Shown: positions 33,541-46,988, counted from the first letter of the stretch. The stretch: DNA of 64,000 bases from Rugalucina vietnamica (GCA_964017185.1 OZ024883.1:44012395-44076394); one strand, 5' to 3'. Numbers and translations are program-made. Notes: generated by a model not told the origin, from the letters alone.

Positions 33541-33775
33541 TTTCAGTCCAGTTTTACGTCGCTTTCAAGATTATTTCAGCTCATATGAGACGGGCCCATC
33601 ATGAGGTGGACGAAAACGGGAGAACCCCGAGAAAAACCACCAGGCACACCCGCAAGCAGAACTTGGCTTGTCTCACATGTGGTCAGTGTGGCGCTCGAAC
33701 CAACACCAGACACAGCGGTGAGATGATCGAGTGATTAAGAAACAGCGCTCTTAACCGCTCGGCCACAAGAGTTTA
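33541..33775 (-). mobile_element. tRNA-derived SINE, minus strand
   Basis: On the minus strand the head has an A box tggccgagcggttaagagcg and B box ggttcgagcgcc, resembling a Leu/Ser-type tRNA with a long variable region. The body then ends in the block aacgtcgctttcaagatt (plus-strand orientation) seen also near 14483-14524. It lies directly beside the plus-strand SINE at 33025-33511. Confidence 0.75.
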
Positions 33776-33967
33776 CGACACAACAGGTCTGGCAGCAAAC
33801 AAAGAATAAAAGCTATAAATGCCCGATTAGGCTCTAAAACAATACAGTTATACCATAAAATCTGACATTTATTCGAAACGATACCAACATAGTGTGACGC
33901 CATCATTACGATTTTGGAATGATGAGTAACCACGAGGTACTTAATAAAGTCTGACAGTGGAAGTTGT

Positions 33968-34200
33968 TCCGAGGTCATAAAACATTTTTCATGCTCAACT
34001 CAGCTGAGCTTGAAATTTCAAATCCTCATAAATACTAAAATAGCCCAAATATATTGAAATTGAAAGTTTAAACTCCAAAGCCTATAATTTATCCTGCTAA
34101 TAAATGTTAAAATGCCAACAATTTTTGTTGGCATTTTAACATTTATGAGCAGGATGAATTTTAGTTTCAGCTGAGTATGAAAAAAGTTTTATAACCTCTG
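33968..34200. mobile_element. Palindromic MITE-like element
   Basis: Ends ccgaggtcataaaacatttt and gttttataacctctgggcc-type complement; centre is a hairpin aatgttaaaatgccaaca with gttggcattttaacattt. Inverted homology spans most of the 230 bp. The minus frame at 33751-33978 overlapping it is not a gene. Confidence 0.75.
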
Positions 34201-34419
34201 GGCCTGATCACGTATTTCGATTACGTCGTTAATCTGAAATCCTTGGCATCAAAATACAAATCCGGACTTCTCCAGTCTTTAAATCGAGGTACCGTTTCCA
34301 TATGACCTTAGCTGTTGGGTGGGAAGTATAAACTCAAAACAGTAGCTGTTCAATAAAAATTACAACGACCAGGAACTGGTGCTTAACAACCAAAATAACA
34401 ATTAGGTAAATACAAAGAG

Positions 34420-34485
34420 AACATATGGCACGTCGAGTGAGCAGCTATTTCCCCCAAGGTGGCCATTCAGTTACCCGATCCGACA
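34420..34485 (-). mobile_element. Family A fragment
   Basis: cgtcgagtgagcagctattt then ggtggccattcagttacccg: a short piece of the RT element's 3' region followed by a (acag)n tract at 34489-34512. Confidence 0.65.
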
Positions 34486-34592
34486 TAAAGACAGACAGAC
34501 AGACAGACAGACAAACGCAGACATCGTCAGACATTACATTTTTATGAGACCTTTGACGTAGCATGTATATACATGTGCAGCATTTTACATCT

Positions 34593-34769
34593 TGTAAAAT
34601 GCCTTAATGAAGTTTCCAATATATTGTTACCTCCCTTTGACCGCTATTTCCCTTTTAACATAGACTGTCGCATTGCGGTGGAGCTTATTGTTATAGATTG
34701 ATTGGTCACATGACTGATCTATTCGCTCACTTGAAATATTTATGTGGACAAAGGAATGTGTTTTTGCTT
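34593..34769 (+). repeat. Tyrosine-recombinase element block, left copy (5' shared part)
   Basis: gcagcattttacatcttgta through caaaggaatgtgtttttgc is shared with 44744-44923. The left copy has an extra 14 bp (tgtcgcattgcggt) after aacatagac and lacks two bases elsewhere. At the end of this block the two copies part: the left continues into recombinase coding sequence, the right into about 55 bp of unrelated sequence. Confidence 0.8.
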
Positions 34770-35267
34770 AATTTTGATCCTGTTAAATATTTGTGCCTAA
34801 GAGATGTGCGATTAACTTCCTATGGACTTGAAGTACAACTGAAAATTTCAAAGACTAATCAGTTTGGTGACAAAAACATTATTTTACCGATGTATGAGTT
34901 ACACGACTCTCCCTTATGCCCTATCCGGGCTTTTAAGTTGATGTGTCAATTAGTACCTGCTCCACCAGATGCTCCAGCCTTCTGTTATCTGGAAAAAGGT
35001 TCTCTGATTCCCATCCACGCCCCTCTTCTAGACCGTTACCTCAAACGCTTCTTGAAAGCTGGCGAGGTCCCTAACGCTGAGTGCTTAACTATGCATTCTT
35101 TTAGACGTGGTGGCGCGTCTTTTTATTTTAATTCTGGCGTTCCTGGTGAAATCATTCAGCTTTTCGGAAATTGGGCTTCCGATTGTTATCTTAGGTATTT
35201 GAGATTTACTCGAGAATCTCTCCTAGATGCTGCTTACATTGTTTCCCGCAGCGTTCCTCGTTTTTAA
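34698..35267 (+). CDS. Tyrosine recombinase catalytic domain, N-terminally truncated
   Basis: Open for 189 codons. Homology I recognise begins about residue 25 (FDPVKYLCLRDV) and continues with the beta-hairpin lysine motif SKTNQFGDKN (K52), SPLCPIRAF, the box II motif HSFRRGGASF (H133, R136) and FGNWASDCYLRYL (W159, with Y164 or Y167 as nucleophile). This is the YR type found in DIRS-like retroelements and related eukaryotic recombinases; Crypton-like origin is the alternative. The first catalytic arginine region (usually in an RKSNL-like string) is missing: upstream sequence is the shared non-coding block, so residues 1-24 are probably not native. The protein should be inactive as it stands. 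It ends at a normal C-terminal position, directly before the 3' shared block. Confidence 0.75.
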   Translation: MIGHMTDLFAHLKYLCGQRNVFLLNFDPVKYLCLRDVRLTSYGLEVQLKISKTNQFGDKNIILPMYELHDSPLCPIRAFKLMCQLVPAPPDAPAFCYLEKGSLIPIHAPLLDRYLKRFLKAGEVPNAECLTMHSFRRGGASFYFNSGVPGEIIQLFGNWASDCYLRYLRFTRESLLDAAYIVSRSVPRF

Positions 35268-35280
35268 TTTGGCCGGTTTT

Positions 35281-35345
35281 TGGCGGGTATGAGGCTGCGC
35301 GCTGTGTTTTCATGCTTATTTATGTGTTTGTTGACTCTAATTATA
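35281..35345 (+). repeat. Tyrosine-recombinase element block, left copy (3' shared part)
   Basis: ggcgggtatgaggctgcgcg through tgttgactctaattatatgt is shared with 44977-45043. It follows the recombinase stop codon at once, so it is the 3' untranslated part of the element. Confidence 0.8.
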
Positions 35346-35349
35346 TGTA

Positions 35350-36705
35350 TATGGGTCATTATCAAAAAATGGAGCAATCCTTGTCCTTGATGGTTTTCTC
35401 GCAAGCGCGATGTCCGAGGTTTGCTTTTTGCATGTATAATATTAGTTTCCGCGGTGCTTTACTAGAACCACACGCGATTTCACGTTTCCGAGTACGTTAT
35501 TTGCAAAAAAGAGATGCTAGAAGTGCTATTTTATCGATTTTTACCGTGTCCCTGGGTCAGGGTAAGTAGTTTTATTTGTTTCCATTGCAAAAGAAGCTTG
35601 ACAGAAATCACATTTTCTGTGACCATCTATTGCATAGAATGTTATTGAAGTCAAATTCAAAAATCTTATGATATATAAAGTGCTATTTAAGGGTGGGGGC
35701 ACATATATAGTGTTGTCCCTGGAAAACGTATCAGTGCTGTCACAGTTATTGAAAATCGATTTTTGACCAGAGTTACAAATCATTTTCCCGGATCAAAACA
35801 ATCGCGTTTTGTAGACGACACCAAGCTGAAGAAGTTACGGTAAAAAACTTTTGAACAAATCGCATTACTCCGTTGCTATACCATAAAGACATGTCAGAAT
35901 TGGAGTGGGAATTTTACAAGCATCAGTCCTATCACGCGCATTTTGCCGCTTATTGTAAATATCACATACATTTTAAAACCATGACTGAATTTCAGCTTAG
36001 GAGCAGTAAGAATAGACATGCAAAGTTTTCATCCTGCATTCTGTTGTTAGTCACTAGAATTAAATTTCTGTGTGAAACTCAGTACTGTCACGGATCAGTG
36101 CTGTCACGGTCGTGACAGTAATGATGTGACAGCACTGAGTTGACTTCTGTCAGCAGGTGTGGATTCAGGTAATTTCCTAGGCTGACAAGAGTTAGGTCGC
36201 CTTTCACCAGAGGGTCTCAGCTACTAACGCCAGCAGCAGCCAGAAGTGGCCAATTCATATCGCTTTGAAAATCGTTTGAGGTGTGTGACTGTGTGTGGGT
36301 GATACAAAACTACAAATTCAAAATGCTTCGTCGACCACGGTAAACAAATAGCCCCGGGGGTGGTACTCCCATAATGATATTTAGACAGTTTGTGTATGTC
36401 GCGCGATAAATGCCCTTTTGGCGGTCCATTATTAGATTACCCCTTTTCAGTAAAAAAAAAGACATTTTAAGCCCCAACTTTATACGGAAATATCGCCTTT
36501 TTTGTTTAAAACGCCAAGGGGTGGGAGGGGCAACTCGGGGTAATGCAAGTACGGGTGTGCCGTAAAACCTACCAAATGCATACCACTCGAAAAAAGGGAC
36601 CCGGTAATATACACTCTAGGGGTAGGGGTCTATGGTACATGAAAATACGAAAATTTTAACCTTTTCTTACGCATGTGTCTTTCAGTGTGTTTGTATGTTG
36701 CATAC
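35350..36705. other. Motif-rich spacer with tcagtgctgtcac cluster and a low-copy repeat
   Basis: 35354-35385 (gggtcattatcaaaaaatgg then agcaatc) has an inverted match at 44607-44638. The motif tcagtgctgtcac or its near copies occur near 35731, 36079, 36094 and inverted near 36124. At 36360-36650 a repeat related to 57936-58160 appears (gtacgggtgtgccg, tcgaaaaaagggaccc). No gene is supported; the 85- and 80-codon frames lack domains. Confidence 0.5.
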
Positions 36706-36862
36706 CATTACGAAAATGTGTTACCCATGCAATATACAGAGATTTTTTTAGCTTTAAAAATTGAAGAAAAAAATATATCTGATTGTCAAATTTTAGAAAC
36801 AAAAAGCAGTAACATTGTATACCTCATTTTACCCTGTATACGTCACTACATAAAAGTAGTCC
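36706..36862. mobile_element. Family C element, copy 8, truncated by the long inverted arm
   Basis: cattacgaaaatgtgttacc, catgcaatatacagagattt, then tgtatacgtcactacataaa; the central hairpin is missing. The sequence changes to the long terminal arm at about 36865. Confidence 0.6.
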
Positions 36863-39046
36863 GGAACCCAAAGATCCGAAATCAGCCGTTTTAACGATTT
36901 ACCCTACACGGCGTTGAGGCAGTAATTTGCCTTTATTTTCATGTAGCACTATATCTCAGGCATATTGAGCCACCGTCAACTTTTTGAATTGAGCCGGCGA
37001 ACATTGAGTTATCTGCCCTTGTTTGAAGTCACTCAACTTTCTAATTTTGATATAAATTGGTGCCCCCTTTTGTACAGAATGGCTTGTTTAGGACTGTTAA
37101 AGCCTTTTTTCAATGCTAGTTCATTTGCATTTGCAAAGCTCTGGTATGAAGTTATAAAATAATATAAGCTGTCACGCTTTTAAGTCTTTCTTGTGGAAAA
37201 TTTAGGCTGCTTAATTATGAAATAGCATTCAAAATCATTGTTCTTCTACGAATTATTTCTAATTATTTCTGTTAATAACATTTCAAGGAACTTATTATTA
37301 GGTATGCCATCACGAATAAGCAGTTATGCGATTCGACAATATATTATATGACAAACTTTTTGACTTTCGTTCATTTTGAAGGATAGAGCAGGCATTATCT
37401 ACACACATGGTTACCCCACCCACCCAACTTACAATAACATTTATTCCATATAGCAAAAGCAAATGTGAAACCAAACAATGTATTTGGTTCAAAGTTAATG
37501 CATCATACAAACATTGACAGACCGTTGAAAATGCATTCTTCAAAATAGCTTATCATGTACATTTGGTTGCCATGGTAACCATTATTATGCTTATTTTGAA
37601 GTGACAGATTCCCACTATGAGTGTTTAAACTCTGACGTGATTTTATGTCAAAACACTTTCTTTATGCACAAATAAGCCAAGAAGTCATGAAAATACAAAG
37701 TCAGAGATACAGAATAAATCACATTTGAACAGTAATCTTTAGACTTTGTAGATGTACATGTAGGTAGGCATGTGACATATACCGACCAGCTTTGATGAAC
37801 AAGATCCGTTTTAAATATAAAGTGAATGACCAAAGACCTCGTTTATCCCAACAACTACACTTCACACTGAGGCTAATTTGAAACTTGAAATTCGATAAAT
37901 AGCACATAGTTTTTTATAAACCAGTGTCTGCTTATCGATATTATCAGAAATAGGAATTATCTCTCCCTGACTAACCCCACCCAAATTTTTACTGTAAAAT
38001 AATTTGATTTGTAACTTGATTTACCAATATATTTAACCCCTAATAATCTTAATGGATCAGGTACGTAGTATATCACATTATGATTAAGCAGTTATAGGTT
38101 TATATGTAGTGTAACAGCAGACGATCCAATCCTATGCATAATAAAGTTATGCATAAAAGAGGTTTTATCCGCACATGAAGTTTACCCCACCCACTCAAGA
38201 CACATTCATATTTATTACATTTATCAACCTTTACAAAATAGGAAATCTTACAATAGCTCTGGATCAAACTTCATCACTCTGTATACCGTTGATGCAACCG
38301 AATTTGTTACGGCACAGATTGATGCAACATTTCACGAAGGTAGGGGGAAATGGAGAACGGTAAGTTGACGATTATGTCAATTTTACAGGCATTAATGTGA
38401 GGATGTCTGGGTCGTAACTTTGTGGGGAAACAAAGTAAGGATGCCTTCAGTTTTTGCCATAAGTAGCCTGTTACAAAACCGTACCTTGTGTCAGAAATTA
38501 TATATTTTATTGAAGGAATTTGCTACCTGAAACACGAAAATTGATTACGTTTGCTAATTATTCGAATCCTTCACCATCGTTCGTAAATATCAAAGTTTCG
38601 GTATATACCGGAATCATTCATTGTTTTAAACAACTAAAAGACAAAACTGAACTAACATACCTAGGTTGGATCGTTTGGGGAGCAACGTACGTCAAAGTGT
38701 TCATTGCCTGGATTGAACGTATGTCCAAGATGTGTTTTTGAAAATGATGCTACCTACGGCGGATCTTTGGGTAAAAATTATATTTTTTACGGCGGCAGAA
38801 TGGGAAATCCTGGTACCTTTAAAGTTTGAGTGAGCGGGGCTAAGTGATTTTTGCATATTTTTGCATGTGTTTTTTGTATGCGTTTTCCACAAACTTTCAA
38901 ACTTTTTGTTTCGTTTGTCAATGACGATATAAACCGGCCTGTACAGTCACAGATCTATGAAGGGTAGTATTCCGGATCTAAAACAAGAAGAATTGTATTA
39001 CAAAGCCAAAACAAAGGCATTGATCCGCTGTGCAGTTGCCGCACAA

Positions 39047-39404
<358 letters not shown>

Positions 39405-39639
39405 AGAGAGAGAGAGGGCAACGTGAGCCTGAAAAACTATTGGTCCCGCTCATAAAATAATGCTAATATCATATGCGAGTCCAAAGATTACTAAAAAAAA
39501 ACAATGAATTGGTTTGTAGGCTATCGCACGGGTTTGCATCAATATCAGCATCAGTGCGCCCCGAATCTTCTACTTATCACTTTACGCACATGGTGTTGTT
39601 GAAATGCTGAGAACGAGTGTTAAAGGTAAAATATGTTTT

Positions 39640-41512
39640 TAGGTTTATATCAAGAGACAAATCATCTATGAAGTCAACCCCCTGGGGTCAAAATTTTTCT
39701 CATAAACATAAATCTTCTGTCCATTTGCATATTCCCAGCAAGTTTCCTCCCATTTGATTACATTTTGCTAATATTTTCCTTTCAAATGCATTAGCGACCT
39801 CAGTTGACATTGCCGTAAAAAGGTCAAGGTCATCCCAGGGTCATAATGTATGCAAACTTTAAAGAGCTTCATTCCGTGATGCTTCATGAAAAGTTTCAAA
39901 ATCATAGGCCTTCTGGTTCTGAAAAAGAAGATTTTTAAAGGTTTTTGCTATTTATAGCCATGATGGCCATCTTGGTAATGTGACATTGATTATTTATGCA
40001 AACTTTCATTCACCCTTCCTAATTTTGTTCCACATAAAGTTTGGCTTTTATTGGCTAAGCGGTTTCCGTAAAGAAGATATTAGAATATTTTGCTCATATA
40101 CATGTATATAGCCCTGGGGCAGGGGCAGACAAACCCCTGGGGCCAAAATATTTTCATGAACATAAATCTTCTATCCATTTGCTCATTATTAGCAAGTAAT
40201 CTGACAACAAATGACATTTTCCTATTTTTTCCCATTCAAAAGCATGGGCAACCTAAATTGACCTTGCCGTAAAATATGTCAAGGTCATCCAAGGGTCATA
40301 ATTTAATACAAACTTTGTAGAGCTCTATTACCGGATGCTTCATGCCAAGATTCAAAATCATAGGCCTTCTGGTTCTGAAGAAGAAGATTTTTAAAGGTTT
40401 ATGTTTTTTTATAGTCATTGGGCCATCTTGGTCATGTGACCTTGACCATTTATACAAACTTTCATTCACTCTTCCTAAGGATGCTCCACATAAAGTTTCG
40501 CTTTGATTGGCCAAGCGGCTTCAGAGAAGCGAAGCCGTTTGAATATTATGGTCATATACATGTATATAGCCCCAGGAAAGGGACAGACAATCCACTGGGC
40601 CCAGAATATTTCAATAAACATAAATCTTCTGTCCATATACTAATTCCTAGTACGTTTTCTGCCATTAAATGACATTTTCCTATTTTTTGCCATTCAAATG
40701 CATGGGTGACCTAAGTTGACCTTGCCGTAAAATAGGTCAAGGTCATCCCAGGGTCAGGATTTATACATACTTTGTAGAGCTCCATTGCCTGATGCTTCAT
40801 GCCAAGTTTCAAAATCATAGGCCTTCTGGTTCTGGAGAAGATTTTTTAAAGGTTTTGGCTATTTACAGCCATGGTGGCCATCTTGGTCATGTGACCTTGA
40901 CCATTTATACAAACTTTCATTCCCACTTCTTAAGGATGCTCCTCATGAAGTTTGGCTTTGATTGGCCAAGTGGTTTCAGAGAAGAAGATGTTTGAATATT
41001 ATGTTCATATACATGTATAAAGCCCCGGGGCAGGGGCGGACAACCCCTGGACCCAAAATATTTTCTAAAACATAAATCTTCTGTCCATTTGCTCATTCCT
41101 AGCAAGTTTTCTGCCATTAACCAATCATGGGCGACCTAAGTTGACCTTGCCATAAAATAGGTCAAGGTCATCCCAGGGTCATGATTTATACAAACTTTGT
41201 AGAGCTCCATTGCCTGATGCTTGATGCCATGTTTCAAAATCATAGCCGTCTGGTTCTGGAGAAGGAGATTTTTAAAGGTTTAATTTGCTGTTCATAGCCA
41301 TGACGGCCATCTTGGTCATGTGCCCTGGACCATTTATACAAACTCGTTCCCGCTTCCTAAGGATGCTCTACATGAATTTTGGCTTTGATAAGCCTAGCGT
41401 TTTTAGAGGTGATGATCTTTGAAATTGTAGACGACGACGGACGGACGACGGAGCATGGGTATACTATAAGCTCACCTGTAGAGCCTTCGGCTCAGGTGAG
41501 CTAAAATGGGTG
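39640..41512 (+). mobile_element. Family F element with four tandem units (Helentron/Pearl-like)
   Basis: Four units of about 425-456 bp, marked by gccgtaaaa followed by ggtcaaggtcatcc near 39813, 40267, 40723 and 41148. Each has a gcttcatgccaagtttcaaa block and ggccatcttggtcatgtgac. The array ends in tgagccgaaggctctacagg-type hairpin (41470-41503, agctcacctgtagagcc / ggctcaggtgagct). The opposite-strand relative at 61822-63560 starts with the same hairpin. Tandem cores bounded by a terminal hairpin resemble molluscan Pearl/Helentron elements. No coding capacity; frames are chance. Confidence 0.7.
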
Positions 41513-43437
41513 TACAAGAAACTTTCTTTGCAAAATGAAAGGGTTTGTCTGTGAGGCTACGTGCCATTGAAAAAGGAGCTTCACAAACATGTGCAAGAGT
41601 TCAGTTTCAACGAGACACAGATTTGGAAAATGCAGTGACTTACATTAATCACCAGTGGAAATGGGTTGGCTCTTTTCAGTCGTAAGCGTGTTTTTCAGTG
41701 GGTGGGGTAATTCAATATCCCACAGTAGTTATGCATGTTTGCATAATCAGATGTTAAAAATTGTAAAGCATTCACGTTTAAGCAAAATAGAACAGAATAA
41801 ATGAAAACAAACTGCATCCCAAAATCCATTTTTTAAAGTTTGACGTACAATAAGTCCACAGTATGATAACATTTTACTACATGTATCAGTACATATACGA
41901 TGTTCTGTGTTGAAAGGAAATACAATAAGGAGAGATTGAAAGTCCTCCAGACAGTTTTCTTAAGTTAAATGACAGTTTATAAAGGGATGCATGTTGTTTT
42001 TGTGCTTATCACAACGGTATTGAAAATCTTTGTTTTACTATGAAGGTACAAGAATGCATTATCTGCATGGCAAATTAAGTGGGTGGGGTATTTTGATACT
42101 TCTCCGGAAGATATCCCTTATCTTCAATGTTTTCATTAAGGATACATTCTATCTATTTATTTCAAGTCTCAATTTATAACCTCTGTGTGCTGTATGGCTG
42201 CTTGGCAATTCAGATCTTTGGCCATTCACTTAATATTCAAAATTGGCCGTATTCATCAACTCTGGTCGAAGAGTGCCATACGCCTTTCTAACCCCGCTTT
42301 GGTCTAAATATTAATTTGTTAAACACATTTAATCCTTACACTGACATTTAAAGCTCGCGGTAACTGGATTTATTGTTTTCCTAAGTTAGTGTTTGGACTT
42401 CTTATCATGACAGAGTTTGTGCACTTATAGCTGGGATCTGCTATCTTATGTAATAAAAAGTCTAATATTGGTTACCATGGCAACCGAATTTTAATAACAA
42501 GATACTCTGAAATACATACAGATTTTCACCTCTGCCTCAATTTGTATGATGCAATAACTTTTAACCAAACTTCTTGCTTGAAATAAACTCTATATATTAT
42601 ACATAGAATAAATGTTGTTGTAATTTCAGTGGGTGGGGTAACCATATGTTTAGAAGAAACCTCTTCTATACTTTGTTGTGCACGAAAATCAATTTATTCG
42701 CTGTGAAATGTAGTGTAGGAAAACAAAACTGTTTATCCATGGTGCCATAGCGAATTATAATTATTTTAAAAAGTTATTACAAGAAACAATTGGAAATAAT
42801 TCTCAGAAAAAAACTAATATTTTTGGTGATATTGTTTAATAAAACGGCATAAATTTTCCACACAAAAGATTTAGAACAACGTCATTTTATATTATTTTAT
42901 AGATGGACACAAAGGCTTTGCAAATCCAAAGAAACTAACTTTGAAATAAAGTTACACAGTCTTTACCTAGCATTTCCATGCTAAAGGTGGTATTAAATTT
43001 TAGTAAAATTTTGCAGTCAGCTCACTACAAACAAGGGCAGATAACTCAATGTTCGCCGGCTCAAATCAAAAAGTTGACGGTGGCTCCATATGCCTAAGAT
43101 ATAGTGTTACATGAAAATAAAGTCAAATCTCTGCCTCAACGCCGTGTAGGGTAGGTCGCCAGTTTTGGCCTTGGGTCCTGGACTAAAGTGGGATTTAATG
43201 GGATATATGTGAAAGCAAATGTGCAGCTCAGCTGCAAGTTAACCTAAAGTTGAGGCCCATCCAAGGAGGTATTAGATCCAAGCTCACTAAAAGAAAAATG
43301 ACCTTTCTCCCTAGCTCCCTAAAAATCTTTTCCTTGCTCCCAGCTTCCTTAAACCAAGAGTGTTCTCTTCTAGTAATCCTCAATTCCCTTCAATTGTTTT
43401 CCAGTTTTCCCAAGCTCCCTGAAAACAATATGGCCGT

Positions 43438-43650
43438 GGGGAGCGCGGTGGCGTAGTGGTATAGCGTCGGACTCCGAATCGAGAGGTCCTGGGTACGATC
43501 ACCACAGGCGTCACCGTGATGTGTCCTTGGGCAAGACACATTAATTCCCTACAGTACTGGTTAAACTCAAGAAGCGTTGGCTCCTTCCCGACATGACTAA
43601 AAAACTGTTGACTGGGACGTTAAGCCCCAACAGAAACACAAACAAACAAA
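43438..43650 (+). mobile_element. tRNA-derived SINE, intact-looking copy
   Basis: Head ggagcgcggtggcgtagtgg with B-box-like gggtacgatcacc, then tgtccttgggcaagacacat, the SINE 3' domain (cccgacatgactaaaaaact, gttgactgggacgttaagcc) and an aaacacaaacaaacaaa end. Flanks aatatggccgtg and aaaatggccctg look like a target-site duplication. This copy defines the SINE body without the 281 bp block. Confidence 0.85.
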
Positions 43651-43849
43651 ATGGCCCTGCTACCCAGCTCCCTAAAATCCGTGATAGGGTCCTAAATTTA
43701 ATGCGGTCTTTTGTCGTGAACTATCCTGGTTGTCTCAGACCTGGTCGAAAGCCCCAAAGACACATTTTCTCATGCTGCTGCTTAAGATGAACAGCGCTTC
43801 TACTGCGCTTTACGTGTTACCTCGCGTTTGGTTTGCGTGAAGCGAACAT

Positions 43850-43898
<49 letters not shown>
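43850..43898. repeat. Poly-T tract
   Basis: Uninterrupted run of about 49 T. Confidence 0.95.
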
Positions 43899-43899
<1 letters not shown>

Positions 43900-44054
43900 A
43901 GCATTGGATCTACGCAAAAGGTGTCCCTGGTTAGAGCAACAGCAAAGGCTTCGTCGGTTGCTACCTTAAGTGAGTCACTGCCCCTAAGCTCATCGGTAAA
44001 TGGTCAGAAATTAATCATTTCCGTACACATTGGAATGAAAAAGGCGAGATCGGA

Positions 44055-44450
44055 TAATTATCAGTGCTGTCACGACAACATCAGTGCTGTCACGATATCA
44101 GTGCTGTCACGGTCATAATTATTTAAAATACTTAAAACGCATCATATAAAAGTAATTGCTTTTGGCATGTTATGATACTATACTGAAATAGTAAACGTTT
44201 AGCAGAACTTATTTTTGGTTTAATCCCACAAGATAATGTCTACAAAAATAAAGCGTTTCAGAAACAGAACAAATCACAGTATGTGCATTTTCATTGAAGA
44301 TCTCTTCCCCGTTAATTCATTGAAAGTATTTAAAGGTTTGTGTGAACTATTGTTCGTGACAAGTTATATATGCCCCCACTTACAGATTGGGGAAGTCTTA
44401 TCAAATGAGCGTTTTACGCAAGAAAGTTTGTTCGTGACAGCACTGATATT
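44055..44450. repeat. tcagtgctgtcac motif cluster, right side
   Basis: Three direct copies near 44059, 44078 and 44096 and an inverted copy cgtgacagcactgat near 44434. The same motif clusters at 35731-36136, on the other side of the large inverted-arm element. Confidence 0.7.
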
Positions 44451-44636
44451 TTTTCAAGGGTACCATACAATTAATTAATGCTGGTGCACTATTTGTTCAG
44501 TTAAACTCGGCATATTTTATTTCCATATTCTATATGCTCCTGTTAATAAAACTATCCCATTAAAAAAGAAAAAATGGACAACTAATTTTTTTCGTTTTGC
44601 CTTTCTTGATTGCTCCATTTTTTGATAATGACCCAT

Positions 44637-45153
44637 ATATTCTCATATGCTCGCAGCCTCCATTTGGCCAAATTATATGTTTTCAATTACTTCATTTTAA
44701 TTGTTATTTCCCCCTTCTTTAAAGTGGACTCGCACATAATTTGCAGCATTTTACATCTTGTAAAATGCCTTAATTATGAAGTTTCCAATATATTGTTACC
44801 TCCCTTTGACCGCTATTTCCCTTTTAACATAGACGGAGCTTATTGTTATAGCTTGATTGGTCACATGACTGATCTATTCGCTCACTTGAAATATTTATGT
44901 GGACAAAGGAATGTGTTTTTGCATCCCTCGCACCCTCCCTATACTTGCGTTTGTAGTTAGAATTATTTCGCTTATAGGGCGGGTATGAGGCTGCGCGCTG
45001 TGTTTTCATGCTTATTTATGTGTTTGTTGACTCTAATTACATGTATATATTCTCATATGCTCGCAGCCTCCATTTGGCCAAATTATATGTTTTCAATTAC
45101 TTCATTTTAATTGTTATTTCCCCCTTCTTTAAAGTGGACTCGCACATAATTTA
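44637..45153 (+). mobile_element. Short tyrosine-recombinase-element derivative with 107 bp direct repeats
   Basis: A block of about 107 bp (tattctcatatgctcgcagc through gactcgcacataattt) occurs at about 44637-44743 and, apparently unchanged, at about 45047-45153. Between them lies the 5' shared block (44744-44923), about 55 bp of unrelated sequence (catccctcgcaccctcccta), and the 3' shared block (44977-45043). The recombinase coding part seen at 34770-35280 is absent. Flanking direct repeats with a non-coding core fit a non-autonomous derivative of a YR element. Confidence 0.7.
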
Positions 45154-46429
45154 TCAAAAATGAAAATTTAAATATTTATCTTGTAATGTATTTGTAGCAA
45201 GCCCACAACGCCTTGTGATGCGAAAAAAGAAACAAATGTCAAAACAGATCTCAACAAAATATTACCTTTTAGCCAGAAAAGATAAAAGAGTCAGGTATAC
45301 AATATCCATGTTGTTCCTCAAGTTAGAGAACAGCTGATTTTGATTTTGTTCTTCAGTTGGATTGTTTTTAAGTATTCCAATGTTCAACAACAAACAAATG
45401 AATATCGGCAACAAACAAATCAATGTGAAGTTAGCAGTACTTGCTGGGTGATTATATAGATCTGCCTTTATACTCTGTACGTATTCGTGTCAAGATTTAT
45501 CCTTTTATGAGAATTTAATTACAACAACAATAATTTCAAATAAGTCTCGACGTTAAAATTATTTTGCACAAATTACTTAGCGCGCGATACTTTATTGTCT
45601 TCAAATATCGTTTCTTAACGTTCTTATCCTTCTAAAGTTCATTCAGAAATTTCCTGGAAATATACTTATCGGACAGAAATCACCAATTTTACAAACATAT
45701 GGCTCGATATAGCTTCTTTTTATAAACAATTCATTGATATGCGTATTTCTCAACATGCGATTCAGACCAAGCACTTCAATCCAAAGCAATTCTATATCGG
45801 TTTGCCGTTTTTGTGCCAGGAATTAACCACGCATTTGCGTAAAATGCGATAATCAATTATGGTTTTGGCACATGGAAGCTCTAGTCTTCATAAAATTCTG
45901 CCAATCATTTAATAATTTCTGATAAAAACAATTTAATAAAGTGTAGGATTCATCCTGTGAGACTTATCACAGCAAAACTTGCTTTCATCTCAAACGCAGC
46001 TGGTCAATACATTCTATAATTTAATTTAATATATTTAATAATTATGTAATTGCATGACTTTTACGTATGTTTAACACAGTTCTAAAACTGCCTAGCGCCC
46101 AGACATCATTTAAGTTCGTGTTTCTATCGAATTTAGTGGCAACCCCAGAGAACTGGATTTCTTGCCGAGATGCGATTCTCGTATCAAATATCTTTTCTTG
46201 GCAATTGTCTACGTCAAAACAATAGTAAAAGGAAGGTCGTTGATTCAATAGATTTTATGAAATGTTGTTTTTTTGTGGTGACTCATAGAATGAGTGCATA
46301 AAAAAGGTTAAGTAGAGCGAATTTTGCTCATGAATTACAAAATTAATGGTGACAAAATGATGACTGAATAAGACTTCTGTGTATTCCATTTGAAACTGTT
46401 TTACCATCATTTTGATCGGCGCTAACTGG
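45154..46429. other. No recognisable gene
   Basis: AT-rich, with only one 68-codon minus frame (46042-46248) and no domain. Confidence 0.4.
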
Positions 46430-46988
46430 ATGCACTCAGTTACCCAAACTTAACTAAAAATCTGAAAACGTACATAAAGTGCAAACAGCACAAAAATTCA
46501 ACACCAAAACATAAAAAACATAAGAACCACCACAGAAGTATCGCCTTGGAACGACCAGTAATATAAAATTACTGGTGGGCTTAAACTAGTTTTACAGGAT
46601 CCTAACGTCAGCCTCAGCTTCTGCAGTGGTTCACAACATTTAGTTAGTTGTTCGGTCCTCTTGTGAATCTCTAACTCGTTGAGTGAACCATCACGGGCAA
46701 ACAAATAAACCATGATAACGTCCATGATGACTCAAAAACGAGGACTCACAGATACAATCAGCTGCCCGGCGACGTAGAGCCCTGGGCGCCTAATTCAGTG
46801 AAAATCTGGAGCAAAAGAAAAACACCAGTTGAACCCGGGTGGGTCAAGAATTCCGGCCCCAACCAACTAAAATGAATAGTTTTAAGTCGGGGTCATCATA
46901 GAGTCTGACGCTCGATCCACCGGCGTACAATTATTAGAAAGTAGCATAATTATCAACCATGATTGGGTTAAAAATTAAGCATGCAAAA

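Noticed and set aside
36965-37162. 65-codon frame in the left long arm
   Set aside because: The matching stretch of the right arm does not keep an equivalent frame, so coding constraint is not supported.
43250-43456. 68-codon frame before the SINE
   Set aside because: It is built from a degenerate agctccct-type repeat that resumes after the SINE, so it is low-complexity DNA.
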